A stretch of 64,000 nt of DNA from Guyanagaster necrorhizus (Eukaryota; Basidiomycota; Agaricomycetes; Agaricales; Physalacriaceae). Below, in pieces: positions 22,182 to 35,200 of the stretch. The notes beneath the pieces are model-generated. The model saw only the letters and a list, made by a program, of their open reading frames with translations, was not told where the DNA came from and did no database searches. The position numbers were made by a program, and so were the translations under genes. Where the stretch lies: contig NW_025064886.1 in assembly GCF_019112545.1 (NCBI RefSeq), forward strand, positions 1,647,059 through 1,711,058, read 5' to 3'. Every line of letters begins with the position of its first letter. The first letter of the stretch is position 1.

Positions 22182-24483
22182 TGTCTAGTCCACCAGATAC
22201 TAGAACTAATAAGAAAACACAAACTATTTCTCAAAGCCAAGAAGTGCAAGTTCAAGGCACTAGAAACTGAGTATCTCAGAGTAATTATCAGCAAGAGAAG
22301 CATTCAAATAGACCCTATCAAGATGGCAGAAGTAACAGAATGGCTAAAGTAGACCAAGAAGAAGGAACTACAATCCTTTCTTAGATTTACAAACTTTTAC
22401 CACTAATTTATCTAAGATTACAGCAAGATTGTCTGCCTTATGATTCAGCTCACAGAAAATGCTCTCTGAATCTGGAGGATAGCCTAGCAATCTGCATTTA
22501 ACAATTTGAAGAGGTGATTAGCTAAAGATGTGGTACTGGCAGTACTAATAGAGAAGGAGAAATTCAGAGTTGAGGCTGACTCAAGTGAAAGGGTGATAGA
22601 TGCAGTCCTCTCATAGAAACAGAAGAGAAAATAGTCACCCTCTCAAAGGTGTTGACCACCACTAAATGCAATTATAAGATCTATGACAAAGAACTCTTAG
22701 CCATCATGCTAGCACTCACTAAATAGAGGCATTATCTGATTGGTGCCATTCACACCTTCAAAGTCTAGACTGATCATCAAAACCTATATTATTTCTGATC
22801 ACTGCAGAAACTCAATTGATAACAAGCCTGCTGGATCACTGAGCTCATGCAATATTAATACACATTGCATCATAAGGCAGGAACAGCAAACAAAAAGGCA
22901 GATCTATTGAGTCATAAGCCTAATCATGATCAGAGAAGAGAGGACAATGAAGAAGTAATCCTCCTAAAATCAGAACACTTCTGTGCTATGATCATGCCAA
23001 TGGAAGAAGAGGTCTATAAGCAAGTCAAGAGTGCAATATGGCAGATGGAATTATGGAACCAATGAATTGCTCTCTCAATCAATCATGAGCAGAGTATGAC
23101 TGAATCAGAGGATTTGATATACTACAACGATTAAATCTACATCTTCTGAGACCACACTCTGAAAAGAGCTTATTGTCATATCTTATAACTATACTACTGC
23201 CAGACACTCTGAAATTGTGAAGATAAAGAAACTGGTACTATAGAAATACTGGTAGCTGAAAATAGAGCAAGATATTAAGAAGTATATAAAGGAGTGTAAA
23301 ACTTGTCAGCAGACCAAGATAAGCACAAGGCATGAGCCACTCCACTTTACCCAAATGAGGTCTCCACAGAATCATAGACTCACATCTCAGTTGATATAAT
23401 CACCAGACTCCCAGACTGTAATAGCTATAATGCTATTATCATCATTGTTAATTGATTCTCAAAAGCAATCATTCTTATTGCATGTTCAATGAAACTATCT
23501 TCTGAGAGATGGGCCAAGATCCTATATAATGAAGTCTATGCAAAGCATGAGTGCCTCAAGTCATCATCTTGGATCAGGGTTCATAATTCATGTCCAAGTT
23601 CTTTGATGATCTCTATTGCCTGCTCAACATCCAAAGCAATATGTCAACTGCTTATTACCCACAAACAAATGAGCAAACTGAACATGTCAATCAAGAAATC
23701 AAAAAATATCTTTGAATATTTATTAATCACAAATAAGATGACTGGATAGAATAGCTTACTCTTATAGCATTCTAATATAATAACTATGTGCACTTGGCAA
23801 CCAATAAAACTCCCTTCTTTATTAATCATGGCTGTCATCCACATGTTATTGTCATGAACCAACATAAAGTCATGATCTCTATGTCATCCAACTTCACTAA
23901 CCTCATGACTTCCATTTATGTGGAAACATGCATTGCCCTTGAAAGAGCTGCCACTGTGATAAAGACACAATATGATAAACATCACCATCTAGCTTATGAA
24001 TACTCTATCAACAACAAAATTTGATTAGATATAACCAACTTTCACCTCCCTTGTCTAAAATGCAAACTAGCTGATAAACACACTGGCCTCTTTTCAATTA
24101 TAGCAAAGATTGGTGCTTCTGCATATCAACTACAATTGCTGGGCTCCTGGCACATTCACTTGGTTTTCAACAAAACACTTTCAACACTATATATTGCCTC
24201 TGCATTCTCCAATCAAAAACTACTACCATCACTCAAACCTGACCTGACCAAAAGGAAGGAACACTATAAAGTGAAACAAATTCTCAACTATAAATCATGA
24301 AAAGTCCACACACACAGAGAGGACACTTGAATGATTGTCTACTACTTAGTGAAATAAAAAAGTTATAAGTCAGAATCAAACCAGTGGATGCACAAGCAGG
24401 ACATGCATATGGACAATGCCATCTGAGACTATAAAATTGCTCTTAATTGATCTATCAGAATGATGGTCTTAAGAGGAGAGTGA
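22182..24483 (+). pseudogene. TE2 pol 3' part: RT end, RNase H, integrase, chromodomain
   Basis: Resumes the RT of TE2 (22,187 onward aligns with TE5 at about 33,890). RNase H covers about 22,500-22,930 with HHKAGTANKKADLLS. The integrase zinc region is near 23,150-23,320 (CKTCQQ). The core runs from 23,385 (ISVDIIT) through VIILDQGS (23,560) to VNQEIKKY (23,690). The degenerate chromodomain is near 24,330-24,440 (SYKSESNQWM). All three integrase acidic residues can be recognised, but stops break the frame many times. Confidence 0.77.
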
Positions 24484-24931
24484 TATTATAATTTTTCCTT
24501 ATTTTATCATCTTTTTCTTATCTTATTAGGATGTTTATCTTATCACAAGCACCTATCTGTGAGTGTGAGAAAGATTAAATAATCATAATGATGTATGCTA
24601 TTATACTCAATTGCCTCATTCTTGAACAATTCCCTATTGTCTATTCTCTGATGACTAGACAGAACAAGCAGCATAGCATAGAACAGTACAATAGAAAAGT
24701 AGCTATCTTTATTATAGCTAAACAGTATATAAATAGAATAGCTCTTGCTGTAGTAGTTCAGCTTCAAGCTATAAGTTTATCCCACACTATCTTCTTTCAA
24801 GCTCAGCTTATCTTTGGCCTTGAAGTATTTGCCTGGAATAACACATCAAGGTGAACTCTAGCATGACTGTACAAATATAATATAGTGCTAGTTTATCACA
24901 TGTTCAGATCATATGCAAGCTAGATCTAACA
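24484..24931 (+). repeat. TE2 3' LTR (448 bp)
   Basis: Starts TATTATAATTTTTCC after the purine tract AAGAGGAGAGTGA and ends CTAACA. It retains the TATA box (24,726) and AGCTTCAAGCTA (24,760-24,771), both lost from the 5' copy. It is followed directly by copia gag, not by a primer-binding site. Confidence 0.85.
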
Positions 24932-27900
24932 ATTTCCTGAATTCTCTAAAAAGACTTCTGATCAGACCATAACACTTGCAGCACATGGCAAGAAGTCTAA
25001 TCTGAAAATCACATGTTATGGATGTGGAGAAACTGATCACATTAGGACAAATTACTCAAATAGAAAGGAGAATACTAAAAAGTCATAGAAAGGAAAGGGA
25101 AGGGACCAGATTCAGATATATATTGCCAAATTAGACTCAGAAGAAGATGACTATGCATCTTGTGCAACAGATGTTGCACTTATCTCACTCTCAGAAGTGT
25201 CATGGCTAGAGAACTCTAGCACTATCAGATATATAGTCAAAAATAGATTATATTTTTCTGACTATATTGAGACTCCAGAATATAAAGTCATTGGTGTAGG
25301 CAAATCCAAAGACTTAGGAAGGGGAATTATCAAGCTCAAAATAGTTGAAGGAGAAAAGATCACTCTAGTCATATTAAAGGAGTGTATCCACTGTCCTGAT
25401 ACACTATTCAATCTTATGTTGCTAGGGCATATCACAGATGCTGGATTTGAACTCAAATTTAAAGAGTTTAGGATAGATATTATCTCATCATGTGGTAAGA
25501 CAATCAGCCATAGAGATAAAATATCAAAGCTGTATAGCCTTGATATTATTATTCCAGAAATAACTCAGGCTCATGCTATCAAATCAGTCTAATCATAGCA
25601 AAAGTGACACAAAATATTGGGTCACTTAAATATGGAATCAGTAAAGAGACTATTTAGGAAGAAAATGGTTAAGGGGATGGATATAGATGAGTCAGCCAAG
25701 CCTCAGACAGATTGTATAGCTTGCATAAAGGCTAAGCATTATACTGAGCTATTTCCACATGAAGCTGAAAGAGACTATACTAAAATAAGTGAAATAACAT
25801 TTTCAGATCTATGGAGGCCAGCCTAAACTCAGAGTATTCATGGTGAAAGATATTATATAAGCTTCACAGATGAAAAATCTCAGAGAACAATATTGTATTT
25901 TTTAAAGTCAAAGCAAGATACAAAAATTTAAAAAAAGATCTAGCAGTATCAAAAATATATCAAAGTCTATAAAGAAAAAGACCTGAAGTTTATGAGAATT
26001 GACAATAGAAAGAAATATGTCAATAAAGAGGTAAAGAAATATCTCTAGAACAATAGCATACAGTTGGAATTGATTGCAGTATACTCCTCATCTCAAAATA
26101 GAGTTGCTAAAAGAATAAATCAGACTCTTGTAGAGCATGCATACACTATACTAGAAGAACATTATTTACCAAAGTTTCTATAACCTAAGGCAGTGGCATA
26201 TACCACATACTTGAAGAACTGATCACCAACTAGGGCCATCAAAAATGATCTGACCTCAGAAAAAGTGTTTCAGAGTATAAAATCAGATATTTTGACACTT
26301 TAAAAATTCAGAGTAAAGTGCTGAATGTTACAGCAAGACAACAAGAGATCAAAACTGGATTCAAAGTCAAGAGAATTTATCTTTACAGGTTTTACAGATG
26401 AATTCAAGGCCTGGAGATATTACAACTCTCAAACCAGACAGATTCAGACCTCAAGAAATATTATATTCTCTGAAAGCAACACTACAGAGCCTATAGACAT
26501 TGACTATATAGTCTTCCACTCTTTGTCACTCAAGAAAAAGTCAAAAAACAAAGTTGAGCAGACTCTGGATAGAAATGATGATATTTTGGAGGATTCTATG
26601 GATGTCAGAAATGCTGAACCAAAAAGGGAAATAGCCTTTGATATGCTATTAATCAAATTAAAGTTTCTAATATGGCACAGAAAAATGATTGAGAGATATG
26701 ACAAATCAGCTCAGATTGTATCAAAAATCCAACTGAGTTACCAGACACTTCATAATCCAAGTGCATGAGTTGTGAAAACATTAGAACAACAGTGTACCTC
26801 AGAAGAATCATCTTTGAAAGCTGTAAATATTGCAATAGACTATGCATGTGTTGAGGAAACTATAGACAACTTCAGTGATGAGCTATTAAGCCTTGAAGAA
26901 GCTAAGATAAGACTAAATTAGCATCATTAGAAGAAAGCAATGGATGAAGAATACAATCTATTGACTTTTCTAGGCATATAGCAGCTGGAAGAATTACCCA
27001 AAGACAGATCACTTGTGGATTGCAAGTGGACTTACAGATTGAAAAGAGATGATGATGAGAAAATCACCAGATACAAAATCAGATTTGTTGCAAAAGGATT
27101 TTCACAGGTATCTGGAATTGATTTCTTTGAGACATATGCATCTGTTGTCAGATTAGACATATTCCATCTACTTATAGCAATCACCACTCAAAGAAACCTA
27201 ATCATTTATAGAATGGATGTTATTAGAGCTTACTTAAATAGTAAACTCAATGAATCTATTTACATGGCACAGCCTTCTGAATATTCAGATAGAAGTGAAA
27301 AAGTGACACATCTCAAATTAATGCTGTATGGACTCAAGCAATCTGGCCAAGTTTGAAATGATAAATTAAATGCTATATTTTTGGGACTAGAATACATCAG
27401 ATTGATCAATAATCAATGTGTGTATATCAGACAAATGAGTTCTAATCTCATAATTGTAGCTGTACATATTAATGATATGACACTGCTTGCCCCAGATGAT
27501 GAAACTATGTCTACAATAAAAGAAGAGCTTAAGAAGAAGCTGAATATCACAGACATAAGAGAGATTCAATATATATTGGACATAAAGATAGACAGGAATT
27601 GAGACAAGAGCACTATCACTCTATCTCAGAAGGTATATGTTCTCAAAGTACTTGAGTGAATAGGCATGAATGACTGCAAGCTAGTTAAAATGCCTATGGA
27701 CCTGAATGTACAGATAGAGAAAATTCTGACAGAAGGTCCACAAAGTGTTGACACAGCCATCAGGCAATATTATTATACTGGTGTCAAATCTCTGATATAT
27801 GCAGCCAATGGATACCAGCCTGACATTGCATATGCTGTCACTGAATTAAGCAAGTATGTGCAGAATCTGGCTGCTGAGCATGTCACAGCCTTGAAGTGAG

Positions 27901-28437
27901 TTTTCTGCTATCTGAAAGAGACTTTAGACTTTGGAATCACATATGGAGAGACTATGGATGAGCTCATATCTTATTTAGACTCAGACTGAGGAGAAGACAA
28001 AACAGATAGAAGATCAACATCTGGTTATGTCTGTATATATGCAGAGGGAGCTGTTATCTAGAGCTCAAAGAAATAGCTCACTGTAGCCTTATTCACTATG
28101 GAAGCAGAGTATATAATCCTTTTACATACAACTCAGAAAGTAATTTGGCTATGAACACTCTTAATCAAATTAGGATTGCCATCTAATAATGCAACTACTA
28201 TTTTTATTGACAATCAATCAGCAATTAAATTTACTGAGAACCCTATATTTCATGCACAATCAAAGCATATAAACATATAGCATCACTTTGTTTATAAGCA
28301 TATGACTTCAAATGAAGTCAAAGTTCAGCACTGCACATCAGAGAAGAACTTAGCAGATATATTCACTAAAGGCCTATTAAGACCATCATATGAGTATCTA
28401 TCTGCAGGTATTCTAGAAACTCAGAATTAGAAGAGAG
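24932..28437 (+). pseudogene. Copia gag-pol polyprotein remnant
   Basis: The zinc knuckle CYGCGETDHIRTNY is at about 25,018-25,060. The protease block WLENSSTIRYIV (about 25,204) stands where WLIDSGAT-like residues are expected, so its catalytic Asp is lost. The pre-integrase zinc region is at 25,617-25,826 (LGHLNMESVKRLF...CIACIKAKH). The integrase core is broken (25,830-26,320). RT lies at 26,990-27,900 (WTYRLKRDDDEKITRYKIRF; HINDM in place of YVDDM). RNase H lies at 27,900-28,430 with the block VCIYAEGAVIWSSKK, in which Trp is now a stop. Confidence 0.8.
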
Positions 28438-28505
28438 TGTTGGAATAGCAATCTTAAATGAGTATAAAAATGTACTTGAAGATGCTATATCAATCAGTAG
28501 CAGCT
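28438..28505 (+). repeat. Copia element 1, truncated 3' LTR
   Basis: The 68 bp align with the start of the complete copia LTR at 37,471. They stop at the 5' end of TE5, and the rest of this LTR is not found on the other side of TE5. Confidence 0.75.
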
Positions 28506-28971
28506 TGTTATGATTTTCTATTCTTTTTCCAAGATTTGACCCCTATTTATGCTTTGTCAGAGTGCTAGAACAAGTACTTGAGACTATGGGATAAGGCTTA
28601 GTCATCACAACTAGCCCAGTCCATCATTGTCTTTCAATGCAACAGTGTTGCTTGATGATATACAATTAGCTTTTTATATATGGTAATGACACTCCAGGAC
28701 AATAAGCACAGAAACAGAGAGATATACAATAAGTAGGTAGTATTATTAGCAGACTTTGTACAGTATTTAAGGAGCTTGCTCTCACTGATAAATCCTCAGC
28801 TTTGAGCTAAAGTTTATTCCATCTTATTCTACTCTCAAGCTAGTCACACAAAGTCTTGAAGTATAGGAAGTCAATGCTGAGTACATATAGTGAACTCTAA
28901 CAGAAGGCTCAAACATGAAGCCATGTTAGTTTATCACGTGCTTGTTGATCACATGTGGCTTGAGCCTAACA
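28506..28971 (+). repeat. TE5 5' LTR (466 bp)
   Basis: Starts TGTTATGATTTTCTATTC, ends CCTAACA. TATTTAAGGAG is at 28,764 and AGCTTTGAGCTAA at 28,798-28,810, 34 nt apart. The following TTAGCTTGAAGCT (28,973-28,985) complements the latter except at one CA/TG dinucleotide, which fits independent CpG decay of the two sites. Confidence 0.9.
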
Positions 28972-29219
28972 ATTAGCTTGAAGCTATCATTTTCCCTTTC
29001 TCAAGCCCAATTGTGCTGAGAAACTGAATGCCTCCAGCCACTACTGCTGATCTCAATCATGACTTCTTTGAACTGATAGCTTCCATTGTTGAAATGCTAC
29101 TAGGGCTTCTGGCCATCATCACTCTTTGCCACAGATGACAATCAGTAACTGCTTGGATAGTCAGGCACTATTAAGCATTTCAGCAGATATGTACTATTCT
29201 TTGAAATGTAACCTCAGAT

Positions 29220-32200
29220 CTATCATTCTATGACATCTCTGCCTCCATCAGAACATCCTTCCAGCTGCAAGAATGACCCATATCTGAAGCCAGGTCTAGC
29301 AATCCACCTTCAGAAAGCCTTCAGGAAGAAATGGGACCCTGATACCCCCCTTGATGATCCAGCAGAAATCATGATCTTGCTCTTGCAGGATTCCAGAACT
29401 CTTGGACAACAAATATCACTCCAGAGTCTGAGGAGGTCCCTGGTAATGTCTCTTTGATCTCTGCCTCTAGTCCTCTTGTCTCTCCAATCACCCCAGGAAT
29501 TAGAAACCATGCTCAAGACTCCTTTGATGCCACTTGGATAGCTTCGAGACCCTAGACAGCCTCCAACTCTCCCTACAATTCCCTCTATGCTACCTCCAAG
29601 TCAAGCCCATCCATCAGCAGGCTGAGGCTCAATGACCCCCACAGAAGGAGTAGCCACCAGAATTTCACAAATATAGAGCTTGCTATTGCTGCAGCAAAGG
29701 ACTCTTATAACCATCTCCATGTTGGGAGCCAGCTGGAGGCAGGAACAGCTAGTGTGAGAGGAAGAATTGCCCAGGATAGAATCATACACTGAGTTTTTCC
29801 AGACTGAGATCTTTGAATCCCCTTTGATTATAACACAGCAGTACAGCAGCAGCAGCAGAACCAGGATTGACAGATGGAGATCCAGCAAGCTCAGGAAGAG
29901 CTTGCTGAGTATGTCTAAGAAGAAGCCCCATGAGAGTATGAGGAGACAGAGTATGACTAACAAGAACAAGAACAATGATGACAAGAAGAGGTCAGCAGAC
30001 TGGGATCAGCCTCCCTAGGCTGATATGGTCTTAACACCAGCTCCTCAGGGTTCTCTTTCAGAGAGCCTGACTTAGACTCCAACTCATGGGCAGGGCCAGC
30101 TAGTGCCATCGACAGAGAAGAAGCAATCCAAAGGAGGCAATCCAACAGTTAATTCCCCTCTTTTCAGTATTCCACCAGAACTGACACTATCTCCTCCAAT
30201 GCTGACTCCATCCTCAGAGCCTATGGGCTCTGGGTACCAGACAATACCCATGTCCCTGACCAAGCCCTCCACTAGTTCCTGGGGAGTAGAGTTGCTTGTC
30301 AGTTCCTCAACTTCAGATTCCAATAAAACTTCAGCCTCTATAGCTAAGAATTGGAGGAAGAAAGAGCACATAGAGGGACAAGGTACAGTCAGCTTGGAGA
30401 TGTCCCCATCCAGCCTATGACCTCTGGACCTGACCCAAGTACTGCTGGGCCCAGTACTAGGATCAATGATGAGCTTGCCAGCAATACTCAGGCCAGCCAT
30501 CCCATTCATCTATGACTGGCCTATCAGTTCTCTCCTTGAGAGAGAGAACAGTGGGAATGAAGGCAATGAGAAAGACAGTGAAAGGCCTTTCAGGCTCGAA
30601 CAGTCTATAGAATATGCTAATGAAAACACTGATAAAAAAGCACTGAGAGAAGAAATTGAACAGGAAAGGGAAAAAGAATATCAAGGACTGTATGAGCAAG
30701 GAATGCTCTTTTTATGGAGGGATGCCTGCTGGAAGATTATACCCTTAGAGCTAAAGTATAAATATATGGATGATACTAAAAAAACAAGATATTTTACAGT
30801 ATGCTGCAACAAAATACATCTGGGAAAAGTATGGCTGATAGCATCCAGAGGATCTCTTCAAGCCAATGCCCCCATACCAAAACAAGAGCCAACTGAAACC
30901 AATGCCAAGATCCCCATCTGTCCCATCAAAGTAAGCTGTTTATATGGCACTGTTCATCCACAGCTGGGCCAAAGCATCAGACCCATCAATCTGAAGTGCA
31001 GTGATATGATTCACCAAAACCCAATATCAGCCGAATCCTTTAGCACTATGGCATGAAGGATTCCAGAACCCCTGGACCAGCAAAGGAAGTCGACTCCTTG
31101 GCAGACAGCCACCTCTTGATCAAGCAGAAACTAGTGGAGCTGGGAAGAAGCCAATACGAGATGATCCTGAGGCTGTCCACTTTAGATTTATCATACAAGA
31201 CAGGATGATCATCCAGAAGGACACTGCCCCAAAAGGGAGTCCAATCACTGACAACCTCTCCCTCTATTTATTCTCTGGACCCTCACATGAATGGGATCAC
31301 CTTCCATTCTCAGAATAGCCCAACCTGATGGGCACTCTGCCAGAGAATGCTGCTGTCTTACAATGCTGACTTAATCTACTTTGAAAACTCTGCCCCTTTA
31401 AGGGAGCCTTAGATAATATCAACTAATTCTTAGTTGATTGTGAACAGTATTTCAAAGTTTATATCAGATATCTTGGCTCTGATATGAACAAGATCATATT
31501 CGCCATCTTTTATCTTGAAGAGAAGGCCAAAACCTGATGAATCTTGATTTCCCCAAACTTCTGATCATCAACTCAGGAGCATTACCAATATTCCTCATAG
31601 CCAGTGTTTAAACAGATGCTGAACAACAAATTCATTGATCTGGCAGTACAAAAAGTCCATAAACAAAAGATCAAGGAATACAAGATGGAAGATAAAGTGG
31701 CCACAGACTATTTCAATGAGCTGAAATGCCTTGTGAAGCTTGTCAGAATTCGAGATGATGTAGCAAATGACAGATGAATAGTTGAGGCTCTCAAGAGAGG
31801 AGTCTCTTCCTCATACATCATGATGATTTCTGCAATCGGTGTTAAAGCATTAATGCTGGTAGAATATGATGAATGGAAGGAATGAATCATCAAGATGTAC
31901 AAAGAGCAACAAAGGCAGAAAGCAGAATCATTGATGCTGCAGGACTATACCAAAAAGCCAATCCCACCAACCTCAAACAAGTCAAGACAAACTGCCAAGA
32001 AATCATCAGAACTCTTGATGGCCTCTGCTTATAGGAGTCAGAAGACCAGGATGGAAATGACATATACAGGAGCCAGAAAGCTGATGGATATAGATTAGAT
32101 GAAGAAAAAGAGCAAATACTTTAACTGCAAACAGAAAGGCCATATGGCCAAAGACTATTCAAAGAAGAAGCAGATTTGAGAAGACATATGAGCTCAGATT

Positions 32201-32275
32201 GCTGAGTTACAAAAGGAAGAAGAAGGACTTGGCATAGAAACAAAAGTGGAGGAAGTAAAAGAAGAGGCCGACTAA
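29220..32275 (+). pseudogene. TE5 gag, unusually long
   Basis: From about 29,233 to 31,420 lies a Ser/Pro-rich N-terminal region of roughly 700 codons. It includes the longest open stretch at 30,466-31,056, which contains a Glu/Lys-rich predicted coiled coil. The gag domain follows at about 31,430-31,920 (DYFNELKCLVKLV). The zinc knuckle near 32,110-32,160 reads YFNCKQKGHMAKDY, with two Cys changed to Tyr. TE2 and TE3 share this layout, so the long N-terminus belongs to the family. Its role is unknown. Stops and frameshifts disable it. Confidence 0.72.
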
Positions 32276-35200
32276 TGAGTGATTCCACTGAGCTGGCTAA
32301 AGACATTTATGGTGTGTGATTACCAGCCACTAGTTGGACTGATAAAATCTCTGTAGTTACCTCTATGCCTACTGTATCAGTGCATTCAAATATACCTCAG
32401 ACTTTTAAACCACACACTGAAGAATCACCAAAGAAGCCAGAAACTCAAACACCTCTAGGCCAAACAGAGGCAGAGAGCCCCAATACTTGGCTCAAACTAT
32501 TTGATACAGAATAGATCTGGAGGGCAGTCAGAGATGCCAAAAATGAAGCAACAGTGAAAGCCATACTTAAAAATTGGATCCATAAAACTCAAGCTGAAAA
32601 AGTAATTGATGAAATGATAGAAGAAATGAAGAGAGCAGAACAATATCAGGCTTTGGAATGGCTCAATGAACTCCACAGACCATAGAAGTTCATTCTACAG
32701 TCCAAAATGCCTGGATGGAATCTCATCACCAAAGCACAGATAGAGACTCTTACATTCTGATCTGTTTACACAGTAACCACTCTGATCAACAGTGGTTGCA
32801 CTAGAAGTTCAATTAACTGTGTTTTCATCAATAAGCACAAACTTCCCATCTGGTCCACTGCAGCCCCAATCCCAATCTACAATGCCAATGGAACAAAAAA
32901 CCAAGCCAGCTCGATTACTGAATTCATAGAACTTTGACTCATAATCGGAGACTATTTTGAGCAGATTGACCTAGCAGTCACTGACCTTGGAACTAAAGAA
33001 ATCTTCCTCGGTCACAACTGGTTGATATGCCATAATCCATTGATCAACTGAAAGACCAGGTGCATTACATTTGCCAGATACCAATGCCAGAAAATCTCAT
33101 TCAAATTACCTAACAAAGATCCAGAAGACTATTGAGATGAGAAAATAGAGGATGGAGAAACTATTCTCACAGTTGATCTCCAATGAGAATTACATATTCA
33201 TGCAGTACACTATGCCAATAATTTAGCTGCTAAAGCTAATGAACAGAGAGGAGAAAGGACCTTCAAAGAAATAGTATCTGAATGGGCACATGACTTCAGA
33301 GACCTGTTTGAAAAGGAGAGCTTTGATGAGTTGCTGGAACCAAAGCCTTAGGACCATGCTATTGAACTGATTCCAAATGCAAATGCTAACCTAGACTGTA
33401 AAATATATCTGCTTGATAACAATGAGCAGCAGAAGCTTGATAGATTCTTAGATGAGAACTTATCCAGTGAACACATCTGACCATCAAAATCTCCCATAGC
33501 ATCCCCATTCTTCTTCATCAAAAAGAAAGACAGCAAGCTTTGACCAGTTCAAGACTATCAAAGGCTTAACAAAATGACAATCAAAAACTGATACCCTCTG
33601 CCACTAATCTTGGAACTAATGGACAAGCTCTGAGGCACCAAATACTACATGAAGCTCGACATCCAATAGGGGTATAACAATGTCCACATCAAAGAAAGAG
33701 ATGAGTGGAAGGCTGTGTTTAGGACAAATCGAGAGCTGTTTGAACTAACAGTCATATTCTTTGAACTTACCAATTCTCCTGCAATGTTCCAATAGATAAT
33801 GAATGATATATTCAAAGATCTCATTGCCACTGGAAAAATCATCATTTATCTTGATGATATTTTAATCATATCCAAAACAAAGGAGGAGCACCAAAAGCTA
33901 GTATGACAAGTACTAGCTCTGATGAGGAAGCACAAACTATTCCTCAAAATAGAGAAGTGCAAATTCAAGATACTTAAAACTGAGTACTTCAAGATCATCA
34001 TTAGCAAAGGGAGTATCTGCATAGATCCCATCAAGGTGGCAGGGGTAATGGAGTGGCTAGAGCTGACCAAAAAGAAAGAGTTACAATCATTCCTTGAGTT
34101 CACAAATTTCTACCAGTGCTTCATCCAAGACTATAGCAGAATCATCTGGCCAATAACTCAACTGACTGACAACACTCCTTAGACTTGGGGAGTCTCCCAA
34201 CAGTCAGCCTTTGATGATCTGAAGTGATGACTCACCAAAGACATCATGCTTACTATTTTCACTCAAGAAGGGAAGTTCTGGATTGAGGCCAATTCTAGTG
34301 AGGGAGCTATCAGTGCTGTACTCTCATAAGAACAAGATAAAAAATGGCATCCTGTTGCATTCCTGTCCAAAGTGCTCACAATCACTGAATGCAATTATGA
34401 GATCTACAACAAGGAACTCCTTGCCATTATGATCGCCCTTGAAGAGTGGCAACACTATCTGATTGGAGCCATAGAAGTCTTTGAGATCTGGATGGATTAT
34501 CAGAATCTCCGATATTTCTGACAGCCTCAGAAATTGAACTGCCAGCAAGCTAGATGGGTCATAGAACTCAGTCAGTACCAATACACCCTTCATCACAAGA
34601 TAGGAACAGCAAACAAGAAGGCTGACTTACTCAGCTGGAGGGCAGATCATGATCAAGGAGGAGCTGACAATGAGGAAGTAACATTATTATGCTCTGAATA
34701 TTTCAGAGCCATAATAATGCTGACAGAGAAAGAAATACATGAATGCATCAAAAGCACAACCTATGATAGCTACAAATGAGACCAATGAGTGGCTTCCTCA
34801 CTCAATCATGAATGAGGAATGATAAAGGAAGGAGGCCTGATTTGGTATGATGGCCAAATCTATATTCTCCAGGACCATGGACTATGTGGCAAAATCATCA
34901 TCACGTGTCATGATCACACAACTGCTAGACACCTTGGCATTGCCAAAACTAAGAAATTGGTGTTATATGAATACTGGTGGCCCAAAATAGGCAATAACAT
35001 TACTACATATGTTAAAGCATATGAGATCTGCCAGCAGGGCAAATCATTGACACAGGCCTGAGCCACACCACTTCACCCAAATGAGGTCCCATCATCACTA
35101 TAGACCCACATCTCCATCAATATGATCACCAGATTATCAGACTGCAATGATTATAATGCTATTATCATCATAGTAGATCAGTTTTCAAAGGCAATCATCC

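Larger units (their letters stand above)
3917..24931 (+). mobile_element. TE2: Ty3/gypsy element split by TE3
   Basis: The outer gypsy element has its 5' LTR at 3917-4298 and its 3' LTR at 24,484-24,931. Its body runs 4299-8849 and resumes at 22,182 after the TE3 insertion (8850-22,181). The reverse transcriptase reads across the gap when TE3 is removed: 8820-8849 followed by 22,187 aligns with the uninterrupted RT of TE5 at about 33,870-33,940. Domain order is gag, zinc knuckle, protease, RT, RNase H, integrase, chromodomain. It has many stops and the RT motif YLDD reads YLND, so it is dead. Confidence 0.85.
24932..28505 (+). mobile_element. Copia element 1 (Ty1/copia), 5' end lost
   Basis: The order zinc knuckle, protease, integrase, RT, RNase H is diagnostic of Ty1/copia. 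The 5' LTR and most of gag are not seen. The 3' LTR starts at 28,438 (TGTTGGAATAGC) but is cut after 68 bp by TE5 at 28,506. It is the host for TE2 and probably TE1, so it is the oldest layer of this nest. Confidence 0.82.
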
